From Closterium sp. Naga37s-1 (lineage: Eukaryota > Streptophyta > Zygnematophyceae > Desmidiales > Closteriaceae), in NCBI GenBank assembly GCA_947471745.1, contig CANJKZ010000910.1:2200501-2264500 (forward strand): a stretch of DNA of 64,000 nucleotides, given 5' to 3'. A program made the translations under genes and the position numbers. Positions 1 through 11,199 of this stretch are shown piece after piece. Below the pieces are notes generated by a model that was given only the letters and a program-made list of their open reading frames with translations, had not been told where the DNA came from and ran no database searches. Positions within the stretch are counted from its first letter, which is position 1, and each line of letters opens with the position of its first letter.

Positions 1-1170
1 GGGCTCTGGTGGCGGCGGTGGAGGCAGCGGAGGGAGTGGCGGCAGTGGAGGCGGTGGGACTGGTGGTGGTAGGTCTGGACCTTGGCGTGGAGGCCCTGGT
101 GGTGGTCAACGACAGCAGCAGCAGCGTCGGAGCGAGACCCAGTCGCCCCAGCAGCTCCGTGAGTGGTTGGTTCAGCATGGGCCAGGTGGGGGTAGTGAGA
201 CCTGCCTGTATGTCATTCGCACGGGTGTCCGTGCGGGCCAGACATGCGGGAAGTTTCACACGGAGCACCGCTGATTCTCCCGCCTTGACGACGCTTGGTG
301 GGCTGAGTTTGGTGACGACGTCGAGCGCCCTCGCTGGGCGGAGTTGCTTAGGTCAGGAGTTGCTATCTTTGATCTAGACTATGATGCTATTATCTCTGCC
401 ATGTATGCTTTATCTTTTAGTGCTGAGGGTGACTGTTACCGGTGTGTGCCACCTGACCCAGGTATAGCGGCTGCTGCTCTAGGTGCTAGTGCGTCTGGTA
501 CTCCCCCTGGTACTGCGCCTGCTGAGGCCTTGCACACCTTCACGTTGGAGTCCGGCGCCTCGCGCTGTTTCTTTCGTGACAGCACCACTCTCACTCCTCT
601 CCCTGCACCTGTCTCGATCAGACTGGCTGACCCCTCTGGGGGCCCGATCGTTGCCCGTTCCTCCACTGTCCTCTCGTGTCTGGCAGTTCCGTCCGGCTCA
701 CTATCAGGTCTTCACCTCCCCTCGTTCTCTGCGAACTTGGTGAGTACCGCTGCCCTTCAGGATGCGATGGTCACTACCACCACTCCAGGGGGTCAGCGTG
801 TGTCGATCTGCACGTACACACGGACGGGGCGTCACCTGGCTACGTTCACTCGTCCGTCAAGGTCGAGTCTGTACACGCTGGCTACCGAGCCTCCTCAGGT
901 CGCAACGTCTGCTCAGGTGTCCGCGTCAGGTCAGGTAGCCGCCTCTTGCTCGTGTCGCCTCCTGTCGCACCAGACTCTTCTTTGGCACCAGCGCCTGGGT
1001 CACCCCTCCCTGCCACGCCTTCGTGGCATGCACTCCCGGTTTCTCGTCTCTGGTCTACCAAGGTCTCTGCCTCCCCTCCCGCCCTCGCCTGCCCCACCCT
1101 GCCTTCCTTGCGTCAAGGGGCGGCAGCGCGCCGCTCCTCACTCCTCCTCGTTTCCCCTGATGACTGCTCC
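1..1170 (+). pseudogene. A1 Gag C-terminus, protease and GAG-pre-integrase
   Basis: The first 130 bp encode a Gly/Ser-rich tract and an Arg/Gln stretch followed by SPQQLREW, which marks this junction in every family A copy. A zinc-binding-type motif (C-x13-C-x3-H-x4-C spacing) lies near 203-275. The aspartic protease signature, ending SGAS, is near 545-565. The GAG-pre-integrase block, with the H-x-R-L-G-H-P motif, is near 975-1025. These parts would bind RNA, cleave the polyprotein and lead into integrase. Broken. Confidence 0.85.
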
Positions 1171-1186
1171 CCTATAGACTCTCCAC

Positions 1187-1960
1187 ATGGACGTGTGGGG
1201 CCCAGCCCGCGTCAGCGGACAGGGCCGCGAGCGCTACTTTCTAGTGGTCGTTGACGACTACACGCAGTACACCACGGTCTTCCCCTTGCGCAGCAAGGGT
1301 GAGGTCGTTGATGTCTTGATCCCTTGGATCCGCACAGTCCGTCTCCAACTCCGTGAGCGCTTCGGTACGGACCTTCCTGTCCTCCGTCTGCACCCTGACA
1401 GAGGTGGTGAGTTCTCCTCCAACCTCTTGCGGGACTTTTGTCGTGGGGAGGGCATTCTCCAGTCGTTCACGCTTCCGGACTCCCCTCTGCAAAATGGGAT
1501 TGCTGAGCGCCGCATTGGCTTAGTCATGGAGGTCGCTCGTACCTCCATGATCCATGCGGCCGCTTCCCATTTTCTGTGGCCATTTGCGGTCCGGTACGCT
1601 GCGCATCAGCTCAACCTCTGGCCCCGTGTCTCCTTGCCAGAGACCTCGCCCACATTGCGTTGGACGGGGAAGGTTGGCGATGCGTCGGTGTTCCGGGTCT
1701 GGGGTTCTCGTGCCTTTGTTCGCGATACGTCTACGGACAAGCTCTCCGCCCGCGCCATTCCCTGCGTCTTCCTTGGCTTTGTCCCTGACGTGCCTGGTTG
1801 GTAGTTTTACCACCCCACCTCGCGCCGTGTCCTCCCGTCTCAGGACGTCACGTTTGACGAGTCGGTTCCCTTCTACCGTTTCTCCCCCTACCACTCTGCC
1901 CCTCCCCCGCCCCTGCTGCTCTTCCTTGCTCCCGGTCCACCTCCGGTAGAACCCCTCCCA
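1187..1960 (+). pseudogene. A1 integrase core
   Basis: The translation carries the copia integrase landmarks: MDVWGP at the start, VVDDYT with the first catalytic aspartate, HPDRGGEF with the second, and QNGIAERRIG with the glutamate helix. The C-terminal integrase region (FLGF, YHP motifs) follows to about 1870. Integrase inserts the reverse-transcribed DNA into the host genome. It sits between the GAG-pre-integrase block and the low-complexity linker, as in the other copies here. Part of a broken element. Confidence 0.85.
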
Positions 1961-1984
1961 CCCCAGGGTCCTGCTCCCTCGGGT

Positions 1985-2790
1985 GTGTCTCACGTAGACC
2001 CTCTCCCTGGTACTGCGCCTGTTCAGGTAGCTGTCGGCTCAGGTGCTGCTCCAGGTGCTGCATCTGGGGGTGCTGCGTCTGGGGGTGCGGAGCCGGGGGG
2101 TGCGGGGTCTGAGGGTGCTGGGTCTGGGGGTGCTGAGCCTGCGGGTGTGGAGCCTGGGGGTGCTGAGTCGGAGGGTGCGGAGTCTGGGGGTGCTGCGCCT
2201 CGGGGTGCTGCTTCGTCTGGAGGTCCTGCTGGTGCTTCGCCGCGACTGTCCTCGCAGCAGCTGCGTGAGTGGCTTGTTTGGCGCGCACACCGTCGGAGTG
2301 GAGCTTCCAGAGCTGGAGGCGATGGAGTCATTGGAGCTGGAGGTGCTGCTGTTATTACTGGAGCTGGCGGTACTGGAGGTACTGTGGCTACTGGTCCTGG
2401 AGGTACTCGTACCAGTGGTGCTGGAGCTGCCAGGACTGGTGGTGTTGGGTGCGCTGGAGCTGGAGACCCTACGGAGCCTGGAGCAGCTGGCGCTGGAGGC
2501 GCTGGAGCTGGAGGAGCTGGAGTTGGAGGCCCTGGCACAGGAGGCGCTGGAGCTGCACGAGCTGGATTTGGAGGCACTGGCGCCGGAGGCGCTGGAGCTG
2601 CAGGAGCTGGAGCTGTTGACCCTGGCGCTGGAGGTGCTGGAGGCACTGTCCGGCCGCGACCGTACTTTGTTCCCCTGCTTCAGCAGGTTCTTGGTGTCCC
2701 ATCTTCTACTGGTCTTCCTCCTCCCTTCCTGTGTCCACCGCCTGACCAGCCGCAGCTGCCGTTACAGCCAGCCTCCCCACTGCCTGCTCC
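1985..2790 (+). repeat. Coding minisatellite linker between integrase and RT (A1)
   Basis: The segment is a chain of degenerate 15 to 30 bp repeats. The first part reads as a run of Glu-Pro/Ser-Gly-Gly-Ala units. The second is a Gly-Ala-Gly run built from repeated GGAGCTGGAG-like units. The same two-part linker occupies the same place in A2, A3, A4 and the 60153 fragment, with different unit counts. It separates integrase from reverse transcriptase in the polyprotein. It also opens long antisense frames rich in Leu or Pro, which are artefacts. Confidence 0.85.
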
Positions 2791-3379
2791 CTCTCCTTAA
2801 ACTGAGCAGTTCGGCGGTCTTACAGAGCGTCGTGAGCTTGCATCTCGTCCTGTCTTGCCTGTTCGCACTGCTCGTCGCGCTCCTCGTTCGCGTCCTCCTC
2901 CTGTCCCCGGCACGCACGCTATGGCACTCCGTCCTTCCTCTGTTCCACTGCGTGTTCCACTGCCTTCTCCTCCTGAGTCCTCTCTTCCTGAGGTCCTTGA
3001 CCCTGCGTCTGACGGCGCTCGTGCTGCCAGTCCCACTGTCTCTCGTCTCCTCACAACTGCTGTCACTGACCCTTCCTTTGAGTCTTTTGCTGCCTCTGCT
3101 CTCGTTGCTGAGCTGCTTGACTTTGCTGCTGCCTGCCGTCTCGACTACGCCACTGCTCTAGTTGCTGGGTCTGTGTCTGCTCGTCCTCCGTCCGTCGGGG
3201 GTGAGTGTGCTCTTGGCACGGACGTCCGTGAGGACAGGCAGGAGGACTTTGAGTGTCTTGCTGCTGCTGTACCTCGTTTTGTATCCATGCTGCATGCCCC
3301 TGAGGGAGACCCGGATGCTCCAGACATCCCGACCTCGCGCTCTTACGCAGAGGCGATTACGGGTCCTTACTCCTCTTAG

Positions 3380-4900
3380 TGGCAGGTAGCCATGGATGCC
3401 GAGATGGCATCGTGGAAGTCCACAGGCACCTACGTCGATGAAGTACCCCCGTCTCGGGCGAACATAGTCGATGGCATGTGGATTTTTAGGGGTGAAGCGG
3501 CCGCCGGGTTCTCCGCCTGCCTTCAAGGCGCGTTACGTTGCTCGAGGCTTCAGTCAGCGACAGGGAGTTGACTACTTCCAGACCTTCTCCCCCACCCCGA
3601 AGATGACTACTCTTTGGGTGTTGCTGCACGTCGCTGCTCAGCGTGACTACGAGTTGCACTCTCTGGACTTCAGCATAGCTTTCCTGCAAGGCAGCCTGCA
3701 CGAGGAGATCTGGCTGCGCTGACCACCTGGTTTCACTGGGACGTTTCCTGCAGCTACCCAGTGGAGCCTCCGCCGACTAGTCTACGGTCTTCCCCAGGCG
3801 CCTCGTGAGTGGCACGACACACTGAGGACTACACTTGCGGCTCTTGGGTTTGCTCCTTCTACTGCAAACCCGTCGCTGTTTCTACGCATCGACACGTCGT
3901 TGCCGCCGTTCTACGTCCTCGTGTACATCGACGACCTCGTCTTTGCAACGGCTGACACTGAGGCACTGACCCTTGTGAAGTCCGAGCTGCAGAAGAGACA
4001 CACCTGCACTGAGCTGGGTGAACTGCGCAGCTATCTTGGCTTGCAGATCACCCGAGACAGAGCACGGCGCACCATCACAATGACTCAGTCACACATGGTG
4101 CAGCAGGTCCTTCAGCGCTTCGGCTTCCACTTCTCATCGCCACAGCCCACTCCTCTGTCTACCAGCCACTCCCTCTCAGCTCCACCTTCGGACGAGTCCG
4201 TAGAGCTGAGTGGTCCGTACCCAGAGATTGTGGGTTGCCTCATGTACCTGATGACCTGCACACAACCTGACCTCGCGTACCCTCTCAGCCTTCTGGCTCG
4301 CTACGTGGCTCCTGGTAGGCACCGAAAGGTGCACTGGGATGCTGCGAAGAGGGTACTGCATTACCTGTGCAGTACGTCGGGCATGGGGCTTGTGCTTTGA
4401 GGACGGGCTCGAGTTGTTCTCACTGGTCACGCAGACGCCTCCCGGGTTGATGACTCAGCTACGCAGCGGTCGTCACAGGTTACACCTTCAGCCTTAGTTC
4501 TGGCTCTGTTTCTTGGCGGTCTACCCGCTCGTCTTCTGTTCTCAGCTCCAGTTGTGAGGCTGAGATCAATGCCGGGGCCATGGCTGCTCAGGAGTTACGC
4601 TGGCTCACCTACCTGCTGACCGACTTGGGAGAGCAGCCTCGTTCGCCTCCAGTTCTGTACGTAGACAACAAGGCCATGATTGCCTTGTGTCAGGAGCACA
4701 GACTGGGGCACAGAATGAAGCACATCGCTCTGGGATACTTCCTTGCTCAGGAGTTGCAGCAGCGTGGCCAGCTTCGTCTTGCATACGTGGCCAATCGGGC
4801 CAACACTGCTGATGTCTTCACCATGGCACTTCCGCCTGGTGATCATCAGCGTTTTTCTTCTATGTTAGGCCTTGTGCCTACTTTGCCTCACTTGCTTACT
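3380..4900 (+). pseudogene. A1 reverse transcriptase and RNase H
   Basis: Copia RVT_2 landmarks are present: FKARYVARGFSQR near 3520, the SLDFSIAFLQG block near 3665, the catalytic YIDDLVFA near 3925, and the MYLMTCTQPDLAYPLS block near 4240. RNase H follows, with the VDNKAMIALCQEH and ANTADVFT motifs near 4660-4820. It would copy the element's RNA into DNA. The region is decayed and part of a fossil. Confidence 0.88.
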
Positions 4901-5120
4901 TCTTGGCTCTCCTTGTACTGTTATCTATATATATACCTGCATGCTTGCACTTGCTAGGGTATGATCACTGTATTGTTTGTTCTCTTTATATAACTCTGCA
5001 TGTGAACTGGCTTTGTGGCCCTTTGCTTGTGCTCGGACTGTGTGGTGAATTTGTGATCCACCCTGAGCTTGCTTTGCTTGTCTTGACTGGTCTTGTGACC
5101 ACTTGTTCTCCCCCACTTTG

Positions 5121-5252
5121 CCTATGGGGGTGTGTTAGAACATTATAGCTTATACATTTGTGTAGGCTGTAGTGGGGTAGCCCATAGGGGGTACAACCCA
5201 ATTAGGGTCAGTACTTGTACCCAACTGTTTCATAGTTCATTCATTCTCGTTC
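5121..5252 (+). repeat. A1 polypurine tract and 3' LTR
   Basis: A G-run primer tract (TATGGGGG) ends just before TGTTAGAACATT at 5133, which starts the LTR. About 120 bp of LTR can be followed to the CATTCATTCTCGTTCGT block near 5252. The expected CA end is not clear, because the sequence passes into a fragment of an unrelated LTR. The same block ends the partial LTR at 22765-22796, which ties both copies to one subfamily. Confidence 0.7.
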
Positions 5253-5264
5253 GTAATATTACGA

Positions 5265-5453
5265 TGACGTGACACGCGACTAGCGATAACTCGCTATTGA
5301 CTCGACACACACATTCAAAATCATGCCTCATCATTCACACACTATTGTAAGCATGAAATATATATTATCTCATGCCCTCATACCATTCCATGCACACACG
5401 CATGCACGCACACGGACAACAAGCGGAATGCTAACCGTAGGGTTGCACCAACA
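5265..5453 (-). repeat. Fragment of family B (Tnt1-like) LTR
   Basis: Read on the minus strand, the segment begins TGTTGGTGCAACCCTACGG and matches the first ~190 bp of the LTRs of element B1 (36835 and 42500). It includes the GTGTGTG run and the GTCGAGTCAATAGCGAG block. No internal sequence or partner LTR is present, so it is a truncated solo LTR. Its visible divergence from the B1 LTRs, including small indels, suggests it is older than B1. Confidence 0.8.
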
Positions 5454-5952
5454 GCGCATGACTTTCAAGCAGCACCGGCAGGTTCGATGGTTATGAACTC
5501 AAATGTGTGGAGGAAATTCGAATCGCGGTCCTTTGTTGATGCTTTTTCTTGTACGACCCCACGCGATTGTGTTCGCCTTATTGAGAGCTCCATTCGGTAA
5601 CCAATTTTATTGTTAACGTATTAAAGGCACGAAAACTTATACATTTACTCAAGTAGAAGCACCCCCCCTAAAAAAACGGATTCTATTATAAGCGCGCCTG
5701 CGCTTATATCAGGGGTATGACTGTATTTGAAACATTAGTGTTCAGCCACGAATGTCACGGGGATCAGCATGTATGGTACCTTGCTATAAAATAATAGCTG
5801 AAATGATAAGAAAAGGACCACAAATAATGGTTGAAAATTCAGCTAAGCAAGGGAAAAAAATGCTGCCAAATCAGCCCAGCTAAGTAGAAAATCTGTGTAC
5901 ATGATTAAAGGCGAACACCCTAAAATGGCGTGTTCTAATTTAAGCTCAGGTC
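5454..5952. other. Unassigned DNA without a gene
   Basis: About 500 bp of moderately AT-rich sequence lies between the family B LTR fragment and the 3' LTR of A2. I see no coding frame of useful length, RNA gene, tandem repeat or terminal motif. It is the pre-insertion flank of A2, and its last five bases (AGGTC) form one side of A2's target duplication. It may be host intergenic DNA or an unrecognised old repeat. Confidence 0.5.
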
Positions 5953-6082
5953 TGTGAGAATAGTACGAGGAATGATGTGGACTAGAAAGGAGATGGGTAC
6001 AAGTATGAAAACCTAGAAAAGCTGTACCCCATAATGTCTACCCCACTACAGCCTACACAGGCTATATCATATATGTTTGACA
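5953..6082 (-). repeat. A2 3' LTR
   Basis: This 130-bp LTR is nearly identical to the copy at 20206-20335. On the minus strand it starts TGTCAAACATAT right after the G-rich primer tract (6083-6095 on the plus strand) and ends TATTCTCACA. It would supply the end of the transcript and the polyadenylation region. Confidence 0.9.
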
Positions 6083-6315
6083 CACCCCCATAGGCAAAAT
6101 GGGGGAGAACAAGAGGTCACAAGACCAGTCAAGCAAAGCAAAGCAAGCTCAGGGTGGATCACGACGTCACCACACATTCTGAGTACAAGCACAAGGCCAC
6201 AAGGCCAGTTCACATGCAGAGTTATATATCAAGGTGAACAAGCAAGACAGTGATCTCAACCTAACAAGGGTAAGCATGCAGGTGCAGGTATATATAGATC
6301 ACAGTACAAGCAAAG

Positions 6316-7750
6316 TCAAGAAGTGAGCAAGTGAGGCCAAGTAGGCATAATACCTAGCATAGTACAAAAACGCTGATGATCACAAGGCTGAAGTGCCTTG
6401 GTAAAGATATCAGCAGTGTTGGCCCGAGTGGCCATGTAAGCAAGACGAAGCTGACCACGCTGCTGCAACTCTCGAGCAAGGAAGTAGCGCAGAGCAATGT
6501 GCTTCGTTCTGTGCTCCACTCTGTGCTCCTGACACAAGGCAAGCATGGCCCTGTTGTCGACGTACAGAACTGGAGGAGAACGAGGCGCCTCTCCCAAGTC
6601 AGTCAGCAGGTAGGTGAGCCATCGTAACTCCTGTGCAGCCATGGCCCCAGCGTAGATCTCAGCCTCACAACTGGAGCTGAGAACCGAAGACGAGCGGGTA
6701 GACCGCCAAGAAACAGAGCCGGAACCAAGGCTGAAGGTGTAACCCTGTGACGACCGCTGAGTAGCCAAGTCGTCAACCCAAGAAGCGTCTGCGTGACCAG
6801 TGAGGACAACTCGAGCCCGTCCTCCAAGCACAAGCCCCATGCCCGACGTACTGCACAAGTAGCGCAACACCCTCTTAGCTGCATCCATGTGCTGTGGTCG
6901 GTGTCTCCCAGGAGCAACATAGCGTGCCAAGATGCTAAGAGGGTATGCCAGGTCAGGTCGAGTGCAGGTCATCAGGTACATGAGGCAGCCAACAAGCCAC
7001 TCGGGCCACTCGGCTCTACGGACTCATCCGAAGGCAGAGATGAGAGCGAGTGGCGAGTAGACAGAGGAGTGGCCTGAGGCGAGGAGTACGTGAAGTTGAA
7101 GCGCTGAAGGACCTGCTGCACCATGTGTGACTGAGTCAAGGTAATGGTGCGCAGTGCTCTGTCCCGGGTGATCTGCAAGCCAAGATAGCTGCGCAGTTCA
7201 CCCAGGTCTGTGCACGTGTGTCTCTTTTGCAGCTCTGACTTCACGTGTGCCAGTCCAGCAGTGTCAGCAGTAGCAAAGACCAAGTCGTCGACGTACACGA
7301 GGATGTAGAACGGCGGCAGAGTGGTGTCGGTGCGGAGAAATAGCGACGGGTCAGCAGTGGAAGGAGCAAACCCAAGAGCCGCAAGCGTAGTCCTCAGTGT
7401 GTCGTGCCACTCACGGGGCCCCTGGCGGAGACCGTAGACTGGCCGCCGGAGGCTTCACTGGGTACCAGGAGGAAACGACCCAGTGAAGCCAGGTGGGCGG
7501 CGCAGCCAGATCTCCTCGTGCAGGCTGCCCTGTAGGAAGGCTGTTCTGAAGTCAAGAGAGTGAAGCTCGTAGTCACGCTGAGCAGCGACGTGCAGCAGTA
7601 CCCGAAGAGTGGTCATCTTCGGGGTGGGAGAGAAGGTCTGAAAGTAGTCAACTCCCTAGCGCTGACTGAAGCCTCGAGCCACGTAACGCGCCTTGAAGAC
7701 AGGCGGAGAACCCTGCGGCCGCTTCACCCTGAAAATCCACATGCCACTGA
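6316..7750 (-). pseudogene. A2 reverse transcriptase and RNase H
   Basis: Minus-strand translations carry FKARYVARGFSQR near 7660-7690, YVDDLVFATAD near 7265-7298, the MYLMTCTRPDLAYP block near 6950-6981, and RNase H blocks (VDNRAMLALCQEH, ANTADIFTKAL) down to 6316. The order and motifs are those of Ty1/copia pol. The RNase H portion is one open stretch of about 220 codons. The region belongs to a broken element. Confidence 0.88.
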
Positions 7751-7989
7751 CGATGTTCACCCCAGGTGGGGGAACCGCGTTGACGTAGGTGCCTGTGGAC
7801 TTCCAGTAAGCCATCTCTGCGTCCATGGCTGTCTGCCACTGAGAGGAGTAGGGACCCTCTATTGCCTCTGCGTAAGAGCGCGGGGTCGGGATGTCTGGTG
7901 CATCCGGGTCTCCCTCAGGGGCAAGCAGCATGGACACGAGATGAGGTAAAGCAGTAGCAAAACACTGGAACTCCTCCTGCCTGTCCTCA

Positions 7990-9295
7990 AGGACGTCCGT
8001 GCCAAGAGCACACTCACCCCCCGACGGACGGAGGACAGAAAGACTCAGACCCAGCAACAAGACTAGCGGCATAGTCTAAACGACAATGAGCAGCAAAGTC
8101 GACAAGCTCAGCAACCAAGGTAGACGCAGCAGTGGACTCAAACGAAGGGTCAGTGACAACAGTAGCGAGAAGACGCGTGACAGTAGGACTGGCAGCACGA
8201 GCAAGGTCTGACGGCGGGTCAGCAAGGGCAGGAAGAGAGGACGCAGGAGGAGACGGCAGAGGGACACGCTGCGTAAGGATGCAGAGCCATCTGGTGCGTG
8301 CCAGGGACAGGAGGAGGACGCTGACGCGAAACACGACGACTAGTGCGAGCAGCACGAACAGGCGACGTAGGACGAGACTCAGGCTCACGACGCTCCGTAA
8401 GACCTCCTGTCGGACCAGTGTAAGGAGAAGGAGCAGGCAGTGGGGAGGCAGGCTGTAACTGGGACTGCGACTGGACAGTCGGTGGACACTCTAAGGAAGG
8501 AGCAGGACCAGTAGAAGGCGGGAGACCAAGAACCTGCTCAAGGAGTGGAACGAAGTACGGCCGCGGCCGCGCAGCGCCTCCAGAACCAGCACGGACAACA
8601 CCAGCACCCCCAGTGTCAGGTCCAACTCCACCAGCTCTAGCAGCACCTCCAGCACCTCCAGTAGCGCCAACCCCAGCACCCTCAGGAGCACCGGCTCCAG
8701 CAGCACCTCCAGCTCCAGCAGAACCACCAGAAGCCTCAGCAGCTCCATTAGCGCCAGCTCCAGTGCCTCCAGCAGCACCCGCTCCAGCAGTACCGCCAGC
8801 TCCAGCACCTCCAGCAGCTCCAGCTCCAGTAGCACCACCAGGCCCAGCAGCTCCAGTACCTCCTGTACGAGCACCTCCGGGACAAGTGACTCCAAAACCC
8901 CCAGCTACTCCAGCAGCAGTAGAACCTCCAGCGCCCGTAGCACCACCAGCTCCAGCAGCACGGCTCCAGCGCCGAGAAAACCACTCGCGCAGCTGCTGTG
9001 GAGAGAGTGGCTCCCGCCAGGACGAAGCACCCGAAGGACCTCCAGACTCCACACGAGCAGGCTCAGCACCCTCAGGCTCCGCATCGCCTCACTCAGCAAC
9101 CCCAGGCTCAGTAGCCCCAGACTCAGCACCCCCAGGCTCCGCACGCTCAGGCTCAGCACCCCCAGACCCAGCACCCGCAGGCTCAACACCCCTAGCAGCA
9201 CCAGAGTCAACAACTACCTCGACAAGCTCGACGGCGTCTACCTGGGACACACCTGAGGGGGCAATACCCTCAGGGGGGAGGGGGTCGACCGGGGG
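7990..9295 (-). pseudogene. A2 integrase-to-RT linker region
   Basis: Minus-strand coding for the family A linker, in translation order: Glu/Pro/Gly/Ala pentads (about 9050-9250), a Gly-Ala-Gly array (8600-8980), a conserved block with RPRPYFVPLLEQVLG (8500-8570), and a Ser/Pro-rich stretch before RT ending in the ALGTDVLEDRQEEF block. The repeats also produce long plus-strand Pro/Ala frames, which are shadows. The right edge abuts A3, whose target duplication GGGAC is at 9296-9300. Confidence 0.8.
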
Positions 9296-9300
9296 GGGAC

Positions 9301-9431
9301 TGTCCGAATAGTCAACGAGTGAATGTCTGAATTAGAAAGCAGTTGGGTACAAGTAGAAAACCTAAAAGTGTTGTACCCTATATGAACTACCCCACTACAG
9401 CCTAAACAGACTATAGCATAAAAGTTTGACA
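9301..9431 (-). repeat. A3 3' LTR
   Basis: The 131-bp LTR lies next to the target duplication GGGAC. On the minus strand it follows a G-rich primer tract and starts TGTCAAACTTTTATGC. It matches the 5' LTR at 16578-16708 with eight differences. The block TGTAGTGGGGTAG inside it is shared by all family A LTRs here. Confidence 0.92.
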
Positions 9432-9660
9432 CACCCCCATAGGCAAAGTGGGGGAGAACAAGAGGTCACAAGACCGGTCAAGAAAGGCAAAGCAAGCTCA
9501 GGGTGGATCACCAAGTCACCACACAGTCTGAGCACAAGCAAATGGCCACAAGGCCAGTTCACATGCAGAGTTAAATAAAGAAGAACAAGCAATACAGTGA
9601 TCACAACCTAGCAAGTGTAAGCATGCAGGTATATGTATAGAGATCACAGTACAAGCAGAG

Positions 9661-11199
9661 TCAAGAAGTAAGCAAGTGAGGCACAGTAGGTACAAGGCCT
9701 AGAACAGTACAGAACCGCTGATGATCACAAGGCTGAAGTGCCTTGGTGAAAACATCAGCAGTGTTGGCCCGAGAGGCCACGTAAGCAAGACGAAGCTGAC
9801 CACGCTGCTGCAACTCTCGAGCAAGGAAGTAGCGTAGAGCAATGTGCTTCGTTCTGTGCTCCACTCTGTGCTCCTGACACAAGGCAAGCATTGCCTTGTT
9901 GTCGACGTACAGAACTGGAGGAGAACGAGGCGCCTCTCCCAAGTCGGTCAGCAGGTAGGTGAGCCAGCGTCTCTCAGCCTCACAACTGGAGCTGAGAACA
10001 AAAGACGAGCGAGTAGACTGCCAAGAGACAGAACCGGAGCCAAGGCTGAAGGTGTAACCCTGTGACGACCGCTGCGTAGCCAAGTCGTCAACCCAAGAAG
10101 CGTCTGCGTGACCTGTGAGGACAACTCGAGCCCGTCCTCCAAGCACGAGCCCCGTGCCCGACGTACTGCACAAGTAGCGCAACACCCTCTTCGCAGCATC
10201 CCAGTGCACCTTTCGGTGCCTGCCAGGAGCCACGTAGCGAGCCAGAAGGCTGAGAGGGTACGCGAGGTCAGGTTGAGTGCAAGTCATCAGGTACATGAGG
10301 CAGCCCACAAGCTCTGGATACGGGCCACTCGGCTCTATGGACTCGTCCGAAGGTGGAGCTGAGAGCGAGTGACCGGTAGGCAGAGGAGTGGACTGTGGCA
10401 AGGAGTACGTGAAGCCGAAGCGGTGAAGGACCTGCTGCACCATGTGTGACTGAGTCAAGGTAATGGTGCGCTGTGCTCTGTCCCGGGTGATCCGCAAGCC
10501 AAGATAGCTTGTCAGTTCACCCAGGTCTGTGCACGTGTGTCTCTTCTGCAGCTCCGACTTCACGTGGGCGAGTGCCTCAGTGTCAGCAGTAGCAAAGACG
10601 AAGTCGTCTACGTACACGAGAATGTAGAACGGCGGCAGAGTGGCGTCGGTGCGTAGAAACAGCGACGGGTCAGCAGTGGAAGGAGCAAAACCAAGAGCAG
10701 CAAGAGTCGTCCTCAGTGTGTCGTGCCACTCACGGGGCGCCTGGCGGAGACCGTAGACTGGCCGCCGGAGGATCCACTGGGTACCAGGAGGAAACGACCC
10801 AGTGAAGCCAGGTGGGCGGCGCAGCCAGATCTCCTCGTGCAGGCTGCCCTGTAGGAAGGCTGTGCTGAAGTCAAGCGAGTGTAGCTCGTAGTCACGCTGA
10901 GCGGCGACGTGCAGCAGCACTCGAAGAGTGGTCATCTTCGGGGTAGGGGAGAAGGTCTGGAAGAAGTCAACTCCCTGTCGCTGACTGAAGCCTCGTGCAA
11001 TGTAATGCGCCTTAAGACAGGCGGAGAACCCGGTGGCCGCTTCACCCTGAAAATCCACATGCCACTGACGATGTTCACCCCAGGCGGGGGAACCTCGTCG
11101 GCTTAGGTGCTTGTGGACTTCCAGGATGCCATCTCGGCATCCATGGCTATGTGCCACTGAGAGGAGTAAGGACCCTCTATCGCCTCTGCGTAAGAGCAC
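9661..11199 (-). CDS. A3 reverse transcriptase and RNase H open frame
   Basis: One open minus-strand stretch of about 510 codons holds most of the copia RT and RNase H. It contains the GFSQRQGVDFFQTFSP block, the SLDFSTAFLQG motif, the catalytic YVDDFVFATAD near 10590-10620, and the RNase H blocks VDNKAMLALCQEH and ANTADVFTKAL near the end. The RT copies the RNA and RNase H removes the template strand. It is the best preserved pol 3' end in family A here. The left end stops at PHLLTS just upstream of the polypurine tract. The element as a whole is broken. Confidence 0.85.
   Translation of the reverse strand: MLLRRGDRGSLLLSVAHSHGCRDGILEVHKHLSRRGSPAWGEHRQWHVDFQGEAATGFSACLKAHYIARGFSQRQGVDFFQTFSPTPKMTTLRVLLHVAAQRDYELHSLDFSTAFLQGSLHEEIWLRRPPGFTGSFPPGTQWILRRPVYGLRQAPREWHDTLRTTLAALGFAPSTADPSLFLRTDATLPPFYILVYVDDFVFATADTEALAHVKSELQKRHTCTDLGELTSYLGLRITRDRAQRTITLTQSHMVQQVLHRFGFTYSLPQSTPLPTGHSLSAPPSDESIEPSGPYPELVGCLMYLMTCTQPDLAYPLSLLARYVAPGRHRKVHWDAAKRVLRYLCSTSGTGLVLGGRARVVLTGHADASWVDDLATQRSSQGYTFSLGSGSVSWQSTRSSFVLSSSCEAERRWLTYLLTDLGEAPRSPPVLYVDNKAMLALCQEHRVEHRTKHIALRYFLARELQQRGQLRLAYVASRANTADVFTKALQPCDHQRFCTVLGLVPTVPHLLTS

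Larger units (their letters stand above)
1..5252 (+). mobile_element. Family A Ty1/copia element A1, 3' two thirds
   Basis: This is the downstream part of a copia-type LTR retrotransposon cut off by the window edge. In order it shows the glycine-rich end of Gag, a zinc motif, the protease signature, the GAG-pre-integrase block, the integrase core, a long Gly/Ala/Glu/Pro linker, reverse transcriptase, RNase H, a polypurine tract and a 3' LTR. The order integrase before reverse transcriptase is diagnostic of Ty1/copia. The coding region is decayed, with roughly six to eight breaks, so it is a fossil. Its LTR is closest to the partial LTR at 22765 and the LTR at 43747. The 5' LTR lies outside the window, so age cannot be judged from an LTR pair. 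Confidence 0.9.

Noticed and set aside
2023-2646. Pro/Ala-rich or Leu-rich proteins on either strand of the linkers
   Set aside because: These frames are shadows of the Gly-Ala and Glu-Pro-Gly repeats in pol. The same shadows recur in every copy.
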